Shown here one piece after another: positions 60,217 to 64,000 of a DNA stretch of 64,000 nucleotides. Position numbers and translations under genes: made by a program. The notes below the pieces were generated by a model. That model saw only the letters and a list, made by a program, of their open reading frames with translations, was not told where the DNA came from and did no database searches. Position 1 is the first letter of the stretch; each line of letters opens with the position of its first letter. The stretch is from Ketogulonicigenium robustum (GTDB lineage: Bacteria > Pseudomonadota > Alphaproteobacteria > Rhodobacterales > Rhodobacteraceae): positions 1,547,501 through 1,611,500 of the forward strand of contig NZ_CP019937.1 of the NCBI RefSeq assembly GCF_002117445.1, given 5' to 3'.

Positions 60217-61425
60217 TTACAGAATGCGCAGCGATCGGGTGCGGTCGGTCATGTCCTCATCCACAAGGCGCGCATAGGTCTCGATGGCGAAGCGATCGGT
60301 CATGCCGGCGATGTAATCGGACACGATCCGCGCCAGCGCTTGCTGATCCGTCGCATTGTCGACATCGGCCCGCCATTGCTTGGGCAGCTCGTCTGGGTTT
60401 CGCATGAACAGCGGAAACAGCGTCTCGATGACTTTCGTCGCCTCTTGCCGCATCATCACCACGCCCGGGGCGCGATACATGCGGGTGAACAAAAATTCGC
60501 GGATGACTTTCAAGTCCTGCCACAGCGCAGCCGAAAACTGTACCATCGGCCGCCCCGCTTGGCGCACATCATCGGCGCTTTGGGGTTGAACCTCGGCCAG
60601 ATTGGCGCGAGTGACCCTGATCACATCCTCAACCAGCACCCCAAAGAACCGGCGCAGCGCCTCGTGGCGGCGGCGGTAGTAATTCAGACCGGGGTACTTG
60701 GCATCCACCGCCGCGAAACAATCGCGCAAGATGGGCAACTCGGCCAATTCGTCGGTCGAGAATAGCTCGGCCCGCAAACCGTCGTGCAGGTCGTGGTGGT
60801 TATAAGCGATATCGTCAGCCAACGCGGCTGCCTGCGCCTCGGCGCTGGCATAGGTGTGCAGGTCCAGCGGGTGCCGGGCGTCGTATTCGGCCAGCGCGAA
60901 AGGCAGCGGCGGCAGCACGGGGCCGTTATGCTTGGCGATACCTTCCAACGTTTCCCATGTCAGGTTCAGGCCGTCGAAATCGGCGTAATGGCGTTCTAGC
61001 GACGTCACGATCTTGATCGCCTGCGCGTTATGGTCGAACCCGCCGTACGGTTTCATCAGCGCATCCAGCGCATCCTCGCCGGTATGACCAAAAGGTGTAT
61101 GGCCCAAATCATGGGCCAGCGCGACGGCTTCGGCCAGTTCCTGATTGAGGCCGAAAGCGCCCGCCAGCGTGCGGGCCACCTGCGCCACCTCGATCGAATG
61201 GGTCAGACGGGTGCGGAAATAATCACCCTCATGTTCCAGAAAAACCTGCGTTTTATGCTTGAGCCGCCGAAACGCCGAGGAATGAATGATCCGGTCGCGG
61301 TCGCGCTGGAAAGGTGAGCGGTGCTCGCTCTCGTCCTCGGGGTAAAGACGCCCGCGCGATTGGGCCGGATCGGCGGCGTAAGGGGCAAGAATGCCGTTTG
61401 ATCCTTCGGGCCAGCTTGTCGTCAT
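60217..61425 (-). CDS. dgt: Deoxyguanosinetriphosphate triphosphohydrolase-like protein
   Basis: HD-domain dNTP triphosphohydrolase (type 2 dGTPase-like), hydrolysing dNTPs to nucleoside and triphosphate. The 402 residues include 'FQRDRDRIIHSSAFRRLKHK', 'FRTRLTHSIEVAQVARTLAG' with the first His, 'ALAHDLGHTPFGHTGEDALD' with the HD pair and 'DDIAYNHHDLHDGLRA' with the fourth metal ligand. It is divergent from erpA. Confidence 0.95.
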   Translation of the reverse strand: MTTSWPEGSNGILAPYAADPAQSRGRLYPEDESEHRSPFQRDRDRIIHSSAFRRLKHKTQVFLEHEGDYFRTRLTHSIEVAQVARTLAGAFGLNQELAEAVALAHDLGHTPFGHTGEDALDALMKPYGGFDHNAQAIKIVTSLERHYADFDGLNLTWETLEGIAKHNGPVLPPLPFALAEYDARHPLDLHTYASAEAQAAALADDIAYNHHDLHDGLRAELFSTDELAELPILRDCFAAVDAKYPGLNYYRRRHEALRRFFGVLVEDVIRVTRANLAEVQPQSADDVRQAGRPMVQFSAALWQDLKVIREFLFTRMYRAPGVVMMRQEATKVIETLFPLFMRNPDELPKQWRADVDNATDQQALARIVSDYIAGMTDRFAIETYARLVDEDMTDRTRSLRIL

Positions 61426-61504
61426 CGCGTCACCACCTTATATTGCATCCACCAGCCTAACCAATGGCTGGATATCCGCAAGTTCGAAGCTGCTAGGCAT
61501 CGCC

Positions 61505-61831
61505 ATGTTCACCCTACCCCCGACCGTCACCCCCCGCGCATTCGAACGTCTGGCCGAAATCGGCGCGGCGAAACAGGGCAAAGCCCTGCGCATTGCGGTC
61601 GAAGGCGGCGGCTGTTCCGGGTTCCAGTACCAGATCACGTTGGATGCGCCGCAGGGCGACGACCTTGTGCTGGAAGGCGCGGGCGAGAAAGTGGTGGTCG
61701 ACCAAGTGTCGCTGCCGTTCCTGACCTCGGCCAAGATCGACTTTAGCGATGCGCTGATCGGCGCGCGCTTCGTGATCGACAACCCCAACGTCAGCGCGGC
61801 ATGCGGGTGCGGCACGTCATTCGCGATCTAG
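61505..61831 (+). CDS. erpA: A-type iron-sulfur cluster carrier (ErpA/IscA)
   Basis: A 108-residue HesB-like protein that delivers iron-sulfur clusters to apoproteins. The three ligand cysteines are present: 'VEGGGCSGFQYQITL' and 'SAACGCGTSF' (C-x-C). The ATG at 61505 begins the family start 'TLPPTVTPRAFERLAEI'. It is divergent from dgt, an order widely kept in alphaproteobacteria, and precedes xthA by 57 bases. Confidence 0.93.
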   Translation: MFTLPPTVTPRAFERLAEIGAAKQGKALRIAVEGGGCSGFQYQITLDAPQGDDLVLEGAGEKVVVDQVSLPFLTSAKIDFSDALIGARFVIDNPNVSAACGCGTSFAI

Positions 61832-61888
61832 TCTTGTGATCGCGCGCCTCGGCGGGCCATAACGGGCCAATAGTTCGGGGGATATGTG

Positions 61889-62668
61889 ATGCGGATTGCC
61901 ACCTACAACATCAACGGCGTCAAGGCCCGTCTGGAGACGCTGGAAGCATGGTTGCGCCGCGAGACCCCCGATGTCGCCATCTTGCAAGAGATCAAGTCGG
62001 TCGACGAGGCCTTCCCCCGCAGCGTGATCGAGGATCTGGGCTACAATCTGGAAACACACGGCCAGAAGGGCTTCAACGGCGTCGCGATCCTGTCCAAACA
62101 CCCGTTGGAGGACGTTACCCGCGGCCTGCCCGGCGATGACAGCGACGAGCAGGCCCGCTGGATCGAAGCGACGGTCGTCGGCAAAACCGCGCTGCGCATC
62201 TGCGGGTTGTATCTGCCAAACGGCAACCCTGCCCCCGGCCCGAAATACGACTACAAACTGGCATGGATGCAGCGCCTGCAGGCCCGCGCCGCCGCGCTAT
62301 TGGCGGCCGAGGAACCCGCCCTCATGGCCGGCGATTACAACGTAATTCCGCAGGCCGAGGATGCCCGCCACCCCGAAGACTGGGTCGAAGACGCCCTTTA
62401 TCTGCCGCAAACGCGCGAGGCTTTCCGCAGCATCGTGAACCTCGGCTTCACCGATGCGTTCCGCGCGGGCACGCAGGGTGCAGGGCATTACTCCTTCTGG
62501 GACTATCAGGCAAGGTCGTGGGAACGCGACAACGGCATCCGCATCGACCACTTCCTGCTGACACCGCAATGCGCCGACCTGCTGCAGGGCGCGTGGATTG
62601 AAAAAGAGGCACGCGCCTTGGATAAACCGTCCGATCACGTACCCGTTTGGGTCGAACTCGACATCTGA
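61889..62668 (+). CDS. xthA: Exodeoxyribonuclease III
   Basis: AP endonuclease/3'-5' exonuclease of base-excision repair. The 259-residue protein has 'RIATYNINGVKARLETLEAW', 'VAILQEIKSVDEAFP' (catalytic Glu), 'GDYNVIPQAEDARHPEDW' (Asp and Asn), 'ERDNGIRIDHFLLTP' and 'ALDKPSDHVPVWVEL' (catalytic His). GTG at 61886 directly before the ATG at 61889 is the alternative start. The 3' end overlaps the converging monooxygenase gene by 34 bases. Confidence 0.95.
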   Translation: MRIATYNINGVKARLETLEAWLRRETPDVAILQEIKSVDEAFPRSVIEDLGYNLETHGQKGFNGVAILSKHPLEDVTRGLPGDDSDEQARWIEATVVGKTALRICGLYLPNGNPAPGPKYDYKLAWMQRLQARAAALLAAEEPALMAGDYNVIPQAEDARHPEDWVEDALYLPQTREAFRSIVNLGFTDAFRAGTQGAGHYSFWDYQARSWERDNGIRIDHFLLTPQCADLLQGAWIEKEARALDKPSDHVPVWVELDI

Positions 62669-63777
62669 GACGGGTCGAACCCGTAAAGCCAATCCGTCGC
62701 GCCCAAGAAAGCGCGCGGTGCTATCCGCCCGATAGCCCCCAGACCAAAATGCGCAACCCGCTGCGCGGGGCCAGACAGGTGGTAGTTGCGCGCATTGGCG
62801 CTGGCGGCGCGAATGGCACGGCTGACCCGCGCGATACGCGCCCCCTGCCACGCGGCAAGATCATCAGCCAACGCCAGCGACACCGCATCCTCGATTGCCA
62901 AATTCGCGCCTTGCGCCAAAAACGGCAGCGTCGGGTGTGCCGCGTCGCCAATCATCACGCAGCGCCCGTGCACCCATTGGCGCGCCACGGGGTGCAAAAA
63001 CAGTCCCCACAGCATTGGCTGCCGTACATGCGAAATCAAGTTGGCCAGTTCGGGCGCTGCATCGGTAAAAGCGGTTTTAAGATTTTCGGGCGTATCGAGG
63101 TGCCTCCATCCCTCCGGTGCCCAGCCGCTACGCTCCTCGACCGCGACAATATTGACCATCGGATCAGGCGCCGCAGGCAAGGGATAGGTCACGACGTGGT
63201 GGCGCGGCCCCATCCAGATATGCGCCTCGGGGGGGTGATCGGCGGGCACCACCGCGCGCCACGCCACCTGCCCCGTAAAGCGCGGCGCGGCGGGGAACAG
63301 CGCCTGCCGCGTGGCGGAATGCAGCCCGTCGGCCACTACGATCAGGTCGGCTTGCTGCGTGCCACCATGCCATGAGACCGTGCCGCTCTGGTCGGCAGAC
63401 GCCTTGGTATTCAGGTGAAACCGCACGCCCGCCGCTGTGCACGCTGCCGCCAGCAAGCCAATCAGATCGCCACGGTGAAAGAACCGATATGGCGGCCCCG
63501 AAAGACCCGTAAGGTCAAAGCGGGCAACCTGCCTGCCTGAGTGCAGATCGCGCGGCACAACGGCCTGCCCCACAAGACCGGACGCCAAATCCAGCCCCAA
63601 GCTTTGCAGCCCGCGCGCACCATTCGGGGTGATCTGCAACCCAGCGCCGAACTCGCGAATGGCGGCCGCACGCTCGTACACATCAACAAAAGCGCCGCGC
63701 CGGGCAAAAGCCAGCGCGGCGGTCGTGCCGGCAATGCCCCCGCCAATGACGGCGACATGTTTGCCTTCATACATCAT
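62635..63777 (-). CDS. FAD-dependent monooxygenase (salicylate hydroxylase/UbiH-like)
   Basis: A 380-residue class A flavin monooxygenase: 'VAVIGGGIAGTTAALAFARR' (FAD, GxGxxG), 'DLIVVADGLHSATRQALFP' (the DG motif) and 'GRCVMIGDAAHPTLPFLAQG' (the GD motif). The position upstream of dksA's end and the pattern suggest a 3-hydroxybenzoate/salicylate hydroxylase-like enzyme, but the substrate is not readable. No related catabolic genes are near. Confidence 0.85.
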   Translation of the reverse strand: MMYEGKHVAVIGGGIAGTTAALAFARRGAFVDVYERAAAIREFGAGLQITPNGARGLQSLGLDLASGLVGQAVVPRDLHSGRQVARFDLTGLSGPPYRFFHRGDLIGLLAAACTAAGVRFHLNTKASADQSGTVSWHGGTQQADLIVVADGLHSATRQALFPAAPRFTGQVAWRAVVPADHPPEAHIWMGPRHHVVTYPLPAAPDPMVNIVAVEERSGWAPEGWRHLDTPENLKTAFTDAAPELANLISHVRQPMLWGLFLHPVARQWVHGRCVMIGDAAHPTLPFLAQGANLAIEDAVSLALADDLAAWQGARIARVSRAIRAASANARNYHLSGPAQRVAHFGLGAIGRIAPRAFLGATDWLYGFDPSQMSSSTQTGT

Positions 63778-63792
63778 GGCACACCCGGACGA

Positions 63793-64000
63793 TCAGTCGT
63801 CGCGGTGCACCTTCTCGCGGCGCTCGTGGCGTTCTTGCGCCTCGAGGGTCATGGTCGCAATCGGGCGGGCATCCAGACGCTTGAGGGAGATCGGCTCGCC
63901 GGTAATTTCGCAGTAGCCGTATTCACCCTCGTCGATGCGGCGTAGGGCAGCATCGATCTTGCTGACCAGCTTGCGCTGACGGTCACGGGTCCGCAGCTCT
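63793..64000 (-). CDS. dksA: RNA polymerase-binding transcription factor DksA (3' part)
   Basis: The last 68 residues of DksA are visible; the 5' part lies beyond the window. DksA acts with ppGpp on RNA polymerase. The coiled-coil end 'KLVSKIDAALRRIDEGEYG' and 'CEITGEPISLKRLDARP' are typical. The four zinc-ligand positions (C-x2-C-x17-C-x2-C) read Cys-Thr-Thr-Ala, so the site cannot bind zinc normally; the same CTTA pattern is known from the zinc-independent DksA2 of Pseudomonas aeruginosa. The stop codon is at 63793-63795. Confidence 0.93.
   Translation of the reverse strand, partial: ELRTRDRQRKLVSKIDAALRRIDEGEYGYCEITGEPISLKRLDARPIATMTLEAQERHERREKVHRDD

Overview
The window reads as chromosomal DNA of an alphaproteobacterium, most likely order Rhodobacterales (family Rhodobacteraceae). 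The evidence is high GC, strong GC-rich codon use, and gene neighbourhoods typical of that group: rplU-rpmA-GNAT-obgE-proBA, a dcw cell-wall/division cluster, gapR, a bactofilin/M23 pair, an RCAP_rcc01079-type spike base protein and a DksA with a degenerate zinc site. I could not fix the genus. No tRNA, rRNA, CRISPR array, insertion sequence or prophage was seen; nearly all of the window is ordinary core genome.

Layout. 1-5.5 kb (minus strand): a GntR regulator cut by the window edge, then proA-proB-obgE (proline synthesis and a ribosome-associated GTPase), a GNAT acetyltransferase and rpmA-rplU. 5.6-9.7 kb: a DUF2059 secreted protein and uvrA behind a LexA-type SOS box, then a frameshifted GFA/CENP-V pseudogene. 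9.7-16.9 kb: lpdA, an MFS transporter, queA and a large AsmA-like protein. 16.9-19.5 kb (plus): peroxiredoxin, a membrane-anchored M23 peptidase and an overlapping bactofilin gene. 19.5-23.2 kb: spike base protein, MBL-fold hydrolase, DoxX, cyclophilin and lrgAB.

23.2-31 kb (minus): first half of the dcw cluster (mraZ-rsmH-ftsL-ftsI-murE-murF-mraY), preceded by an 836-bp non-coding region with an intrinsic terminator and an SOS-like box. 31.7-35.2 kb: mrp, then a 613-bp gap holding a probable small RNA with three perfect hairpins that each present a CCTCCTCC (anti-Shine-Dalgarno) loop, then a BenE transporter and a LysE exporter. 35.2-43.4 kb: SOS-box-preceded pcrA/uvrD helicase, pyruvate carboxylase and acetyl-CoA synthetase.

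43.4-56.8 kb (minus): second half of dcw (ftsW-murG-murC-murB-ddl-ftsQ-ftsA-ftsZ-lpxC) followed by bamD and recN. The two dcw halves are separated and in swapped order, and murD, expected between mraY and ftsW, is absent from the window. 56.9-64 kb: an HI0933-type flavoprotein, gapR, a small membrane protein, an ArsR regulator, an orphan FliM/FliN-like protein, dgt, erpA, xthA, an FAD monooxygenase and the 3' part of dksA.

The most noteworthy item is the three-hairpin anti-SD RNA (about 33172-33346). It resembles the CcsR/'cuckoo' CCUCCUCCC-motif RNAs of alphaproteobacteria but has three motif hairpins and sits as a leader before a transporter operon. All assignments are from reading the sequence; no database search was run.
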